This document shows, in pieces, positions 53,057-61,840 of a stretch of 64,000 nt of DNA (position 1 is its first letter; each line of letters opens with the position of its first letter). The notes beneath the pieces were generated by a model. It ran no database searches and was not told the DNA's origin. It saw nothing but the letters and a program-made list of their open reading frames with translations. The stretch is from CAYVQF01 sp964454015 (GTDB lineage: Bacteria > Myxococcota_A > Bradymonadia > UBA4248): the NCBI GenBank assembly GCA_964454015.1, contig CAYVQF010000001.1, forward strand, positions 186,001-250,000, in the 5' to 3' direction. The translations under genes were made by a program, and so were the position numbers.

Positions 53057-55261
53057 ATGCAACTACCTGATATCGGGGAGGTCGTCGCAGGTCGCTATCA
53101 GGTGCAACGTGAGATTGGCCGGGGCGGCTTCAGCGCCGTTTTCGCGGCGACGCAGTTGGCGATGGATCGGTTGGTTGCGTTGAAGGTGCTCTTGCCGCAG
53201 TCGGCGGCGGTGGAGACGGTGTGCGAGCGTTTTAGGCGGGAGGCGCATCTCGCCAAGAAGCTGTCGCATCCGAACACGATTCAGCTCTTTGACTTTGGGG
53301 TGAGCGAGGGTGGGTGCCCGTTCATCGCCATGGAGTATCTCGAAGGTGAGACGCTGGAGACGGTGCTGGTGCGAGATGGCGCTTTGGGAGCGGTGCGAGC
53401 GGTGAGGATCGCCGTTCAGGTGCTCAAGAGTCTGTCGGAAGCGCATGGCCATGGGGTTGTCCACCGCGATCTCAAGCCGGCGAACATTTTTCTGCGGGAC
53501 TTGGATGGGGAGCGGGACTTCGTCAAGGTTCTGGACTTTGGGATCGCCAAAGTGGTGAGCGAGAGTGCGTTGACCCAGCAGGGGGTAGCTTTTGGGACCC
53601 CGAGCTACATGGCGCCAGAGCAGATACGTGGTTTGGAGTTGGGGCCGGCTGCAGACCTCTATTCGCTTTCGCTGATCATCCTGAAGATGTTGACGGGGAG
53701 GACAGCGGTAGACGGTGGTACGCCTATCGAGACGGCGGCGCTGCACTTGCTGCCAGACCCCGTGGCGATTCCGGCGTGGGTCGAGGGCTGCGCGCTGGGA
53801 CCGATCATCAGGCGTGGTTTGGAGAAGGAGGCCCATAAGCGTTATGGCCGGGCGCTGGAGATGTTAGACGCCTTGCAGAGCGCCTCATTGACTTCTTTGG
53901 TGGTTGCGGCAGGAGACGATGACGACGATGCGAGGAGTGAGAGGCGTCCGCCCGCCTTGCAGGAAGACGACGATCATTTTTTCAAGTCTGAGCGTCCCTA
54001 CAGGCGGCCGCTTTCCGGGGGCTTTGCCGCTGCTGCGGAGGCGGTGGAGGTGGTGGCGTCGCGGGCGGATTCGTCGGGGGATGATGCCAGCTTTGGTGTG
54101 CGTTTGTGTGCGGGCTCTGGCCAGGGAGTGGTGGATCAGATCGTCGCCATTGCAGGGCAGTTGTTGGTTCCGATAGAGATGCCCTGTGAGGTGGCGGCTG
54201 ATGGCAGCGCGTGGTTGGCCCGCGGGTTGTCGCGGCGCAGCGCGCAGTCTCTGCGCCGGCAGCTCACGGGGTATGGGCTGCAGGTCGAGATGGTCGCGGG
54301 TGTGGTGCAGACGCAGCCGCTTCGTGGGGCGCGTGCTGTTGGGGGCCGCGATGCGGCGGCAGCGGATGTGCCGTCGCAGCCGCAGCCAGTGAGCGGAGGT
54401 GATCCTCGGCTCGATTGGTTTGGCAGTGGCAGTGCTGATGCAGCGGCGCCCCCAAGCCAAAGTGAGGTGAGCGCTGCCCCCGCGGCAACGCGGGCCGGTT
54501 CAGCGGAAGGGAAGGGTGTGCCGTTGCCGGCCAGTGGGAGAGATCTGCCGGTGGTGGCAGCGACGCCTGCGCTTGGTGTTGGGTCGGAGCCGCCGCCGTT
54601 GCGGGCGAGCAGTGGCAGTGTTCGCCGCGTCCAAGCACCGCGGCCATTGGACCAAGACGACGTGCATCCTTGGTTGCGCCTGGCCTTGATCGCCGGTGGT
54701 ACGGTCGTGGCGATGTTGTTATTGTTGTGGTTGGTGCGCTCTTGGATGGGCTCGGGCGTTCCAGAACCTGCGGCGAGGGTGAATGATGGGAGTGCAAGCC
54801 GTGAGGCGCCGCGCGACGAGGCGGCTCCGGAAGATGATGACGAATGGTTTGACGATGAGGATGACGAGGAGGGGTTGGGTCCGGCCGCGGAGGGCGCGCC
54901 GGTGATTTTTGGGGCGGGCGGCGACAGTGCCGCGGCTCAGGAGCTTTATAGTGAGGCGCTGATCAAGTGCCTGCGGGATGAGCATTTGGAGTGCCAGACC
55001 CTGATGGAGGCGGTCACGCTTCTGGATCCCAGCTTTCAGGATGCCTATAGCTGGGCTTTGCGAGCGCGTACGGCCTTGGATGGTCCGGCGGAGGATGCAG
55101 GCGAGGGGCCGGAGGCCGTGGGGGAAGAGGATGGTGACGCCGTCGAGCAGCGCGGCGCCGAGGCCGACGGCGAAGCGTCGCTGCAGGAGGGAGGCGCCGC
55201 TCCGGAGTCGCGAGTTGCGGGTAGCGCCGAGGAGGGGATTGGAGTAGAGGGGATAGAATGA
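53057..55261 (+). CDS. Membrane Ser/Thr protein kinase
   Basis: 734-residue Hanks-type kinase. GRGGFSAVFA (21-30), Lys43, HRDLKPANI (136-144) and DFG (160-162) are intact, and an APE motif follows in MAPEQI. A long Ala/Ser/acidic linker runs from about 275 to 530. One membrane helix lies near 535-560 (LIAGGTVVAMLLLLWLV). The outside part is very acidic (DDDEWFDDEDDEEG) with one helical TPR-like segment carrying two Cys (KCLRDEHLECQTL). Likely signals into the FHA protein next door. ATG 53057 with GAAGG upstream. Confidence 0.92.
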   Translation: MQLPDIGEVVAGRYQVQREIGRGGFSAVFAATQLAMDRLVALKVLLPQSAAVETVCERFRREAHLAKKLSHPNTIQLFDFGVSEGGCPFIAMEYLEGETLETVLVRDGALGAVRAVRIAVQVLKSLSEAHGHGVVHRDLKPANIFLRDLDGERDFVKVLDFGIAKVVSESALTQQGVAFGTPSYMAPEQIRGLELGPAADLYSLSLIILKMLTGRTAVDGGTPIETAALHLLPDPVAIPAWVEGCALGPIIRRGLEKEAHKRYGRALEMLDALQSASLTSLVVAAGDDDDDARSERRPPALQEDDDHFFKSERPYRRPLSGGFAAAAEAVEVVASRADSSGDDASFGVRLCAGSGQGVVDQIVAIAGQLLVPIEMPCEVAADGSAWLARGLSRRSAQSLRRQLTGYGLQVEMVAGVVQTQPLRGARAVGGRDAAAADVPSQPQPVSGGDPRLDWFGSGSADAAAPPSQSEVSAAPAATRAGSAEGKGVPLPASGRDLPVVAATPALGVGSEPPPLRASSGSVRRVQAPRPLDQDDVHPWLRLALIAGGTVVAMLLLLWLVRSWMGSGVPEPAARVNDGSASREAPRDEAAPEDDDEWFDDEDDEEGLGPAAEGAPVIFGAGGDSAAAQELYSEALIKCLRDEHLECQTLMEAVTLLDPSFQDAYSWALRARTALDGPAEDAGEGPEAVGEEDGDAVEQRGAEADGEASLQEGGAAPESRVAGSAEEGIGVEGIE

Positions 55262-55403
55262 GCGGAGAGGCGCGGGTCTGCGGGGTGGGGTGTCGGTGGC
55301 CCTTGCGTCTTGGCTTGATTGTGGTAAGAGCGGCGGGTGTTTTGCTGGGAGCGTAGCAGAGGGGGGCGCGAAATTTGTGGATAGTCAGTGGGTTGGCGCG
55401 GCC

Positions 55404-57047
55404 ATGATCATAGAACTCTCGCTACAGGTCGATGCACATCCAGCCAAGGAGTACGAGTTTCACAGCCAAGAGATTGTGATCGGTGAGAACCCTTTCAACG
55501 ATCTGGTGTTACAGAACTATGGTCTGGCGGCCAAGCACGGCTGTTTTCGCGTGGCGTCTACGGGGTTGGAGTATGAGGATCTGGGGGGGCGTTTGGCGTC
55601 CGTGGTGGTGTCGAACTCTCAACGACAGATCGTCAGCGGGCGTCGTGCGCGCGTGGTTGTAGGCGATAGCGTGGTTCTGGGCGAGCACGGCAACGTTCGT
55701 CTGACAGTGTTGGGATGGCGAAGGTTGAGCCAAGAGTCGGGCGAAGCGATCCATTTTCTTGAAGATGTGTCTCCGCATGAACTGTTGGCGCTGTTGCCCG
55801 TTGCCTTGCAGCGGGACGGGGTCGACTTTCTTGCGACGCTTGCGCAGGCGCCGACCTTGCAGGATTTGAGCACGGGTCTGCAGCGTCTGGTGGCCATGCT
55901 TCTGCCTGACGCGACGGTCTTTTTGGTGCTGCCACAGGGCGACGAATCGTTCCACGACAAGATTTTCGTATGCAACGCGAGTGATTGTGCATGTGAGTCT
56001 CTACCGCCCGACGCGGCTGAGTTCTTGGCGCCGTTACAGACAGGGAAGGGCTTCATCTTTGCGACAACCCTTGGTGGGAGTGAGCTTCGTCTGCCCTTCT
56101 ATGTGCGGCCGACAGGGGAGGCAGCAGGGGCGTTGTTGGCCTATGTGCGCGTCGTGACGGGGACGATGCCCGATGCGGAACAACTGCGTGGGATTACGGT
56201 GCTCATGCAGTGGTTGCAGCCGGCGGTGCTTTCCTACTTGAAAACGGAAGCGCTGCGGTCGGATTACGCCCAGTTGATGGCGGAGAATCGTTACTTTCGT
56301 TCCAAGGCTCGCCGCCACTATTTGCTCAAGGAGCTGGTCGCGGTGTCGCCAGCGATGCAGGCGCTGCACCGAACGATTGGCGCCTATAAGGATCGGACGG
56401 ATCCCTTGCTCATTCTCGGGGAGGCGGGTTGCGGGAAGATGTTGGTGGCGCGGGCTATCCATCATCTTGGCGATCGTTCGGAGGGGCTTTTCGTGACCCT
56501 CCACTGTGCTGAGTTGCCCGAGGCAGATCTCGACGTGGAGATTTTTGGGGTGGCCCGCGAGTTCTCCTATCGCGGTGCTTTTGAGATAGCTTGTGGTGGC
56601 ACGCTTTGTTTGGACGAGATCGACCGACTTCCTCTGTCATTGCAGGCGAAGCTGGCGCGCGCCTTGCGGGAGTTGGAGGTGCGTCGGGTTGGTGAGGAGG
56701 TGGGGCGTCCGGTGGATGTGCGGGTGATTGCGGCGACGCACCGAGATCTGGCGGAGTTGGTGCGTGAGGGGCGTTTTAGGCGGGATCTGCTCTCGCTGTT
56801 GCTGCCCGTGTTGGTCCCGCCATTGCGGGAGAGACGTGAAGATTTGCTTCCCATGGGTGAGCATTTCATTCACAAGTACAATCGGCGATATGGGCTCGAG
56901 GTGAGTGGTCTCACGGATGGCGCGCGGCAGCGTTTGTTGTCGCACGGATGGCGGGGGAACGTGCGCGAGTTTCAGATTGTGGTGGAGACTGCGGTGTTGA
57001 AGGCGCAGCAGGGGCTCATTGAGGCGTACCATTTGGATTTGGCTTGA
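55404..57047 (+). CDS. FHA-GAF-AAA+ protein, sigma54-activator-like but missing the GAFTGA loop
   Basis: 547 residues. Residues about 5-95 form an FHA domain, a phosphothreonine reader, fitting the upstream kinase. A GAF-like region follows (about 130-290). The AAA+ domain (about 320-545) has Walker A GEAGCGK and Walker B TLCLDEID, and the arginine-finger region RVIAATHRDL and FRRDLL. The stretch that should contain GAFTGA reads EIFGVAREFSYRGAFEIACGG, about ten residues short, so normal contact with sigma54 is not possible. No C-terminal helix-turn-helix is visible. It may be a former enhancer-binding protein with a new use. Confidence 0.85.
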   Translation: MIIELSLQVDAHPAKEYEFHSQEIVIGENPFNDLVLQNYGLAAKHGCFRVASTGLEYEDLGGRLASVVVSNSQRQIVSGRRARVVVGDSVVLGEHGNVRLTVLGWRRLSQESGEAIHFLEDVSPHELLALLPVALQRDGVDFLATLAQAPTLQDLSTGLQRLVAMLLPDATVFLVLPQGDESFHDKIFVCNASDCACESLPPDAAEFLAPLQTGKGFIFATTLGGSELRLPFYVRPTGEAAGALLAYVRVVTGTMPDAEQLRGITVLMQWLQPAVLSYLKTEALRSDYAQLMAENRYFRSKARRHYLLKELVAVSPAMQALHRTIGAYKDRTDPLLILGEAGCGKMLVARAIHHLGDRSEGLFVTLHCAELPEADLDVEIFGVAREFSYRGAFEIACGGTLCLDEIDRLPLSLQAKLARALRELEVRRVGEEVGRPVDVRVIAATHRDLAELVREGRFRRDLLSLLLPVLVPPLRERREDLLPMGEHFIHKYNRRYGLEVSGLTDGARQRLLSHGWRGNVREFQIVVETAVLKAQQGLIEAYHLDLA

Positions 57048-57055
57048 GTTATTTT

Positions 57056-57985
57056 ATGCAGCAGTGCCCCCGTGACCATCTTCCTCTGGAGCGAATTGCC
57101 CTCGATCACGTTTTGGTGCCCCATCGTCCGGTGTGGCAGTGTGCGGGTTGTGGCGGTGCGTTTCTGGAGCGCCTGATTCAAGTGGAGCTTCTCGGTGCGA
57201 ATTTTCGAGTGGACTCGCTCGGGACTACGCCATTGCGTTGTCCGCAATGTGGGGAAGGCTTGCTCTTGAGCAAGAGAGACGCCATGCACCTGCATGCGTG
57301 TCAGCGATGTGAGGGTTTGTGGTTTGACAGCCACCAGCTCGGCTTTGCTTTGGCGAAGGCTCCGCAACACTTCTGCTGCAGTGACTGCGGGGAGCTGGCG
57401 GAGCTTGCCAGTGCCCAGGAGGGGGAGCTTGGGCCCCTGTGTACCAAGTGCGCCGCGCCGCACGGCTTCGACAAGATACAGAATGAGCTGGCGTTGACCT
57501 ATCGCGGCAGCGCGGTCAAGGTGGAGCATCGCATGGTGGGGACCTACTTGGGGCGCGTGGTAGCGACGCCGCCCCTGCCCGGTCCCATGGAGGTGAGCTT
57601 CTTCACCCTGAAATGGTGGCAGCGTTTGTTGCGCTTTGGGCGGCGGCGCTACAAGCTGGGTAAGCCCCTTCAGCGTCGTGTGGACGTGCGTCTGGAGGAG
57701 CGCCATGAGGCGCAGTTGGAGCGCTTCATGTGTCAGCGTGGGGCGCGTGCCTTGTTGTCGTCGCTGCTTTCTCTGGGGCGATTCAGCTTGCGTCTCGAGG
57801 CGCATTCCTTCGCGCTGGAGCTGCGTTCTTCAGAGACGACGGGGCAACAGCGGTTGCTTTTCGAGCAATCAGCGCGCCGCCTTCTTGCCGTCTACCATCG
57901 CTTTTTGGAGGTGGATGCCATTGTGCGGCGTCAGCAGGTCTTGGCGTTGGCGAGCGCTGAGCAGGAGCAGCGGCAAGCCTCATAG
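57056..57985 (+). CDS. Zinc-ribbon (TFIIB-like) protein of unknown function
   Basis: 309 residues. The N-terminal half holds several CxxC pairs: CAGCGGAF, CPQCGEGLLL, then CQRCEGLWFD (the zf-TFIIB family pattern), CSDCGE and CTKC. The C-terminal half (from about 165) is basic and hydrophobic (KWWQRLLRFGRRRYKLGK), perhaps membrane-associated. ATG at 57056 is used; a TTG overlapping the previous stop (57044) could also start it. Placed after a kinase and an FHA protein, it could be a target or partner. Confidence 0.7.
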   Translation: MQQCPRDHLPLERIALDHVLVPHRPVWQCAGCGGAFLERLIQVELLGANFRVDSLGTTPLRCPQCGEGLLLSKRDAMHLHACQRCEGLWFDSHQLGFALAKAPQHFCCSDCGELAELASAQEGELGPLCTKCAAPHGFDKIQNELALTYRGSAVKVEHRMVGTYLGRVVATPPLPGPMEVSFFTLKWWQRLLRFGRRRYKLGKPLQRRVDVRLEERHEAQLERFMCQRGARALLSSLLSLGRFSLRLEAHSFALELRSSETTGQQRLLFEQSARRLLAVYHRFLEVDAIVRRQQVLALASAEQEQRQAS

Positions 57986-58717
57986 GCTTTCTTGAGTCGG
58001 GAGGCGGTCGAAGAGGTGATCGTCGAGGGCGGCGATCGGGGCGATCGCCTCATGGATACGTCCCGCATGGATGAGCGCGAAGTGGGTGCAGGCCGCGCGG
58101 GCGAAGGTCAGGCTATGGGTGGCCATGATCATGGTCGCGGGGCACTTGCTCAAGATGGCGGCGAGTTTTTGTCGTCCTGGCGGATCGAGGCCACCCGATG
58201 GCTCGTCGAGCAGGAGCAGCCGGGGTTGGGTGGCGAGGATGGCGGCCAGAGCCACTCGGGTGCGCTGGCCGTGGGAGAGGTGGTAAGGGTTGTGTTCTGC
58301 CAAGGCCTGGACACCGAGCGCCTCAAGGCTGGCTAGGGCGGCCGTCTGGGCGGCGCTTCGTTCCCATCCCTGTTGCCTGAGGCCATAGGTGACGTCGTCA
58401 ATGACCTTGGGGAAGAGCAGTTGATTTTCTGGGACGGCAAAGAGAAAGCCCGTGCGTTGCCGAATGGTGCGGAGATGAGCTGGGCCCAGGGCGAGGTCGT
58501 CGACCCAGACCTCCCCTTGGTATTTGACGAGGCCGACGGGCACCTGGAGGAGGGTGGTTTTTCCAGAGCCGTTGAGACCCAGGAGAGCCAAGCGGGTACC
58601 GGCAGGGATGCTGAGATCGACGTCGTCGAGCGCAGGCGGGTGCGCAGTGTCGTAGCGCACGGTGACACCGCGGAGGGTGAGGGCGGGGTGCTCGTTGTGA
58701 GTGGGGTGCGCGGGCAT
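57980..58717 (-). CDS. ECF/CbiO-type ABC transporter ATP-binding protein
   Basis: 245-residue ATPase. Walker A GLNGSGKTT, Walker B LLLLDEPSGGLDPPG, Q-loop in FAVPENQLLFP and an ABC signature LSHGQRTRVA, with His instead of the usual Gly. ECF ATPases energise uptake of vitamins or metal ions. The gene is the last of an S-methyltransferase-T-A operon on this strand. The substrate cannot be told from the ATPase. Confidence 0.9.
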   Translation of the reverse strand: MPAHPTHNEHPALTLRGVTVRYDTAHPPALDDVDLSIPAGTRLALLGLNGSGKTTLLQVPVGLVKYQGEVWVDDLALGPAHLRTIRQRTGFLFAVPENQLLFPKVIDDVTYGLRQQGWERSAAQTAALASLEALGVQALAEHNPYHLSHGQRTRVALAAILATQPRLLLLDEPSGGLDPPGRQKLAAILSKCPATMIMATHSLTFARAACTHFALIHAGRIHEAIAPIAALDDHLFDRLPTQESL

Positions 58718-58742
58718 GGGCAGCGGTGGGTACAGGACGGGG

Positions 58743-59507
58743 TTAGAGAAAGCGCAGCCCGCTGGCGATGAGGAGTGTGGCGCCAGCGGCGGCCAAGAGG
58801 AGCTTGTCGCGTCGGTTGAGGTGGGTTGGGGCGTCGTCGAGGAGCTCGCCTTGGTAGCCGCGCAGGGTCATGGCGAGGGCGACCTGGTCAGCGCGTCGGA
58901 GCACGCGGCTGAGCCACAGGGTGGGCCAAGCGCGGAGCAATTGCCAGCGTTGGGAGAGGCCTCGGCGGCAGGTACGCAGGGCATAGGCCTTGGCCATCGT
59001 GCGAGTTTCTCGGTGCAGGGTGCCGGTCCAGCGCAGGCTCTGCTGGGCCATGAGAATGAAGAGGCGTGGCAGGGGCAAGGTCCTGAGGGCGGCGCTGAGC
59101 TCTGCCTCTGTGGTGGTCTGCATCAGCCCCCAGGCCAGCAAGAGGGTGCTGATGCCTCGGAAGGCGACGGCATAGGGCGCGTGCCAGGCATCGACGCGAA
59201 GGGTGATCCCGAGGTACTGGGTGCTTTCGGTGGCCTGACCCGTCCATGGCAAGAAGAAAAAAACGGGCAAAAAGAGCAGCAGCCCCAAGAGCAGCGGTTG
59301 GCGCAGGTTGGGCCCGCGAAGCTGGGCTCCCCACAGCCACAGCGCCACCAAGGCGCCACCACCGCCACTGCCCCAGAGCTTGGTGACGGGCAAGACCATG
59401 ATCGTGATGAGGATGAAGAGCCACAACCACAGGCGCGTCTGGGGCTGCAGGGACGCGAAGAAGGGTGTTGGGCCCAGCGCAGGCAGAGAGCGATCAGGGC
59501 TCAGCAT
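58743..59507 (-). CDS. ECF/CbiQ-type transmembrane T protein
   Basis: 254-residue membrane protein with about five helices. The family coupling motifs are visible as ALRTLPLPRLFIL and a second Ala-Arg type segment in YALRTCRRG, plus AMTLRGYQGE near the end. It couples the S component to the ATPase. It is 25 bases upstream of the ATPase gene. Confidence 0.87.
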   Translation of the reverse strand: MLSPDRSLPALGPTPFFASLQPQTRLWLWLFILITIMVLPVTKLWGSGGGGALVALWLWGAQLRGPNLRQPLLLGLLLFLPVFFFLPWTGQATESTQYLGITLRVDAWHAPYAVAFRGISTLLLAWGLMQTTTEAELSAALRTLPLPRLFILMAQQSLRWTGTLHRETRTMAKAYALRTCRRGLSQRWQLLRAWPTLWLSRVLRRADQVALAMTLRGYQGELLDDAPTHLNRRDKLLLAAAGATLLIASGLRFL

Positions 59508-59520
59508 GGCGCAGCTCGCC

Positions 59521-60129
59521 TCAGGGTGATGGGCCCTTGGATGCTTCGATCCAGTAGCGCTCGTCGTTGTCGACGAGATCCACGATGTTGAAGCCTGCCT
59601 TTTCGAGGCGAGTGGCCAATGTCGTCGCGGCTTCGAGGAGATCTTGGGCGATCACGCCGCCGACGCGGGTGTGGACTTGGTTGATGAAGTCGCGCGAGGC
59701 GGTGTGCCAGATATAGAGACGGCCTTGGTTCTTCAGGGCCCGCCAGAGGTGGTGCGCCGCTTGGTCGGGATGAGGGAGGTGGGGCCAAACGGAGTAACAG
59801 AAGGCGCGGTCGAAGGAGGCGGGGGCAATGTGCAGGTCCTGGACATCGCCGACGCGTGGGCAAAGGCGCGGTTCGTGGGTGAACTTTTGCTGCAGGGCTT
59901 CGAGCATGGCTGGCGAGAAGTCGAGGGCAGTGACGCTGCCGTCGGCGCCCAACGCATCGAGGAGGACGCTGGTGAGCACGCCTGTGCCGCAACCCACATC
60001 GAGTAAGCGCTCGTCGGGGCGGAGGGCGAGCTTGGCGACGGTCTGCTGCAACGTCGCGATGACCTTGTCCGGCTGGTGCATGGTGTCCCATGCGGGGGCC
60101 TTGGTGTTGAAAAACTCAAGCCGATTCAT
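59521..60129 (-). CDS. Class I SAM-dependent methyltransferase inside the ECF operon
   Basis: 202-residue methyltransferase. Motif I is LLDVGCGTGVLTSVLLDALG near residue 42, motif II acidic Asp in TALDFSPAMLEAL, and a Cys/Tyr-containing region CYSVWPHLPHPDQA matches UbiE-like enzymes. The start overlaps the S-component stop (ATGA), so it is translated together with the transporter. This suggests that the imported compound is methylated, or that the methyltransferase processes a related cofactor. Substrate unknown. Confidence 0.85.
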   Translation of the reverse strand: MNRLEFFNTKAPAWDTMHQPDKVIATLQQTVAKLALRPDERLLDVGCGTGVLTSVLLDALGADGSVTALDFSPAMLEALQQKFTHEPRLCPRVGDVQDLHIAPASFDRAFCYSVWPHLPHPDQAAHHLWRALKNQGRLYIWHTASRDFINQVHTRVGGVIAQDLLEAATTLATRLEKAGFNIVDLVDNDERYWIEASKGPSP

Positions 60130-60740
60130 GGTGATGGCCTCACTTCGTGGGTGCCCGTGTCGGACATGGGAGTGGTGGTATTGCTGCGCACGACGCGGAT
60201 GATCGCTGGGATGACGACGAGCATGAGGAGGACGCCCGGCAAGCCCCGCATGACAGATGCGAAGGAGAGGAAGGCAGCCGGCAGCTCGAGGACGAGCCCC
60301 ATGGCATAGCCGAGCCCAACTTGGGCCAGGCGCCCGAAGAGGAGCACAGGTAATAGCACAGGGAGGACGCGTCGCGGCCATCTGCGGTAGAGTAGGCCTG
60401 CACAAGTCGCCATGAGTCCGAGTTCGATGGCCATGGCGATGGCGATGGGGGGGAAGAATGGCGGCATCCCTGTCAACAGCGCCGAGAGCAGCGGCAGGGT
60501 GCAGGCCAGGCTGGCCGCCACGCGCCAGTGCACCAAGAAGGGGCCGAGCATGAGCGGCAAGTACATAGGCATGAAGATCGTGCCGAGGTGGAGGAGGTGA
60601 AAGAGAAAGGGGAGGGTGAGGGCCGCCGCGCCGAGGAGGCCGCCCAGGGCGTAGTCTTTGGTGCTGAGTGTCGTGGTTCCCATGACTTGCCGGTTGGGAA
60701 GGGTGTCGGTGTGAGGGTCCGCTGCACTGAGAGTGGCCAT
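60126..60740 (-). CDS. ECF-type S component (substrate-binding membrane protein)
   Basis: 204-residue hydrophobic protein with about six helices, beginning after a polar N-terminus (KDYALGGLLGAAALTLPFLF onward). Features such as FMPMYLPLMLGPF and a final basic tail match ECF S components. It is the first gene of the operon. Start ATG at 60740 is used, with ATG 60683 possible; neither has a strong ribosome site. Its upstream region lacks a recognised riboswitch. Confidence 0.7.
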   Translation of the reverse strand: MATLSAADPHTDTLPNRQVMGTTTLSTKDYALGGLLGAAALTLPFLFHLLHLGTIFMPMYLPLMLGPFLVHWRVAASLACTLPLLSALLTGMPPFFPPIAIAMAIELGLMATCAGLLYRRWPRRVLPVLLPVLLFGRLAQVGLGYAMGLVLELPAAFLSFASVMRGLPGVLLMLVVIPAIIRVVRSNTTTPMSDTGTHEVRPSP

Positions 60741-60880
60741 CGCACAAAGGGGGCGTAGTGTCAACACGAGGTCTGCGCTAGGGTAGCGCGGGCAGCGGCG
60801 CTGGACTGCGTGGGTGGCTGCCAGTGCGAGGGCGTGCTCGGCCACGGTGGGAGGGTTGGGCGCTGTGGCAAGGATGGCGC

Positions 60881-61840
60881 ATGGTTTGGTGTCTGAGTTG
60901 TGGGCAGGGGCGGCCGGACGCGGTGCGATGTAGCGACTGCGGCGGGTCGCTGTTGCTGGCGGGGCGCTACACCTTGTTGGCGCCGTTGAGCGCCGGGAGC
61001 AACAGCTACGTGGCGCGCTGTGGCGAAGGCAAGCGTTGGGTTTTGCACCTGTGGCCTATGGTGGGAGCGGACGCTACGGTTGTGGCGGCTTTGAGCGAGC
61101 GGTGTCTTCATCTCGTGCATCCTGGCATTGCGCCGTTTCGCGAGACCTTCGAGGACGTGGATCAGGGCTGGCGCGGCCTGGTCCAGGTGGATGGGGTGGG
61201 CTGGGACTTGGGAGCGTTGCGGCGTCAGCGCCCTTGGCGTGAAGAAGAGGTCCTGGCGTTGGCGGGCAAGATCTTAGACATCCTCTATTATTTACACACT
61301 TTGACGCCTCCCATGGGTGTGGGTGTTTTGGCGCTGGCGCAGATCATCGTGAATGAAGCGGGTCAGGTCCAATGGCGCGGCTTGCCCTGTGAAGCGAGGG
61401 AGGATGAATCTCAGTCCAGTGAGCCAAGGGAGACCCGCTCTTTGGCGGAGCTTCTGTTGACGTTGCTCACGCCGCGGGGGCCTGGTGTCGTGGGTGACGC
61501 TGCTGAGGAGCTGCCTTCTCGTGATCTCGTGCTGCTGGGCTTGCCACGCGCGCAGCGTGTGGTCGCCTGGTTGCGTCAGGGGAGGGGATGGTTGGAGCGC
61601 GATTCGGCACGGGACTTTGAGTCGATGGCCGGTTGCCCGGGCACCTTGGCGGCGGTGTGGGCGTTGGCGGCGGCCTCCGAGGGCAGCGTCCCAGCGGCGC
61701 AGGTCTCTGCTGGGGAGCTCACCGTTGGTCCGCGCTTGTCGGCGTCGGTCGGGATGGAGGCGGGGCAACGGCGGCTGGCGGAGCGAGTGTTGTTGGCGGT
61801 GATCGTGGTGGTGGTTCTGTATGTATTGCTGTGGTTATGA
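60881..61840 (+). CDS. Zinc-ribbon pseudokinase with C-terminal membrane anchor
   Basis: 319 residues. Two CxxC pairs (residues 4-7 and 17-20) form a zinc ribbon. From residue 29 a kinase-like fold begins (RYTLLAPLSAGSNSYVARC), but the Gly loop is degenerate, the catalytic Lys is not evident and there is no HRD or DFG, so it is most likely catalytically dead. A Leu/Val helix at residues about 297-319 ends the protein as a tail anchor. ATG at 60881 follows AAGGA. Possible scaffold or sensor in the kinase network. Confidence 0.65.
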   Translation: MVWCLSCGQGRPDAVRCSDCGGSLLLAGRYTLLAPLSAGSNSYVARCGEGKRWVLHLWPMVGADATVVAALSERCLHLVHPGIAPFRETFEDVDQGWRGLVQVDGVGWDLGALRRQRPWREEEVLALAGKILDILYYLHTLTPPMGVGVLALAQIIVNEAGQVQWRGLPCEAREDESQSSEPRETRSLAELLLTLLTPRGPGVVGDAAEELPSRDLVLLGLPRAQRVVAWLRQGRGWLERDSARDFESMAGCPGTLAAVWALAAASEGSVPAAQVSAGELTVGPRLSASVGMEAGQRRLAERVLLAVIVVVVLYVLLWL

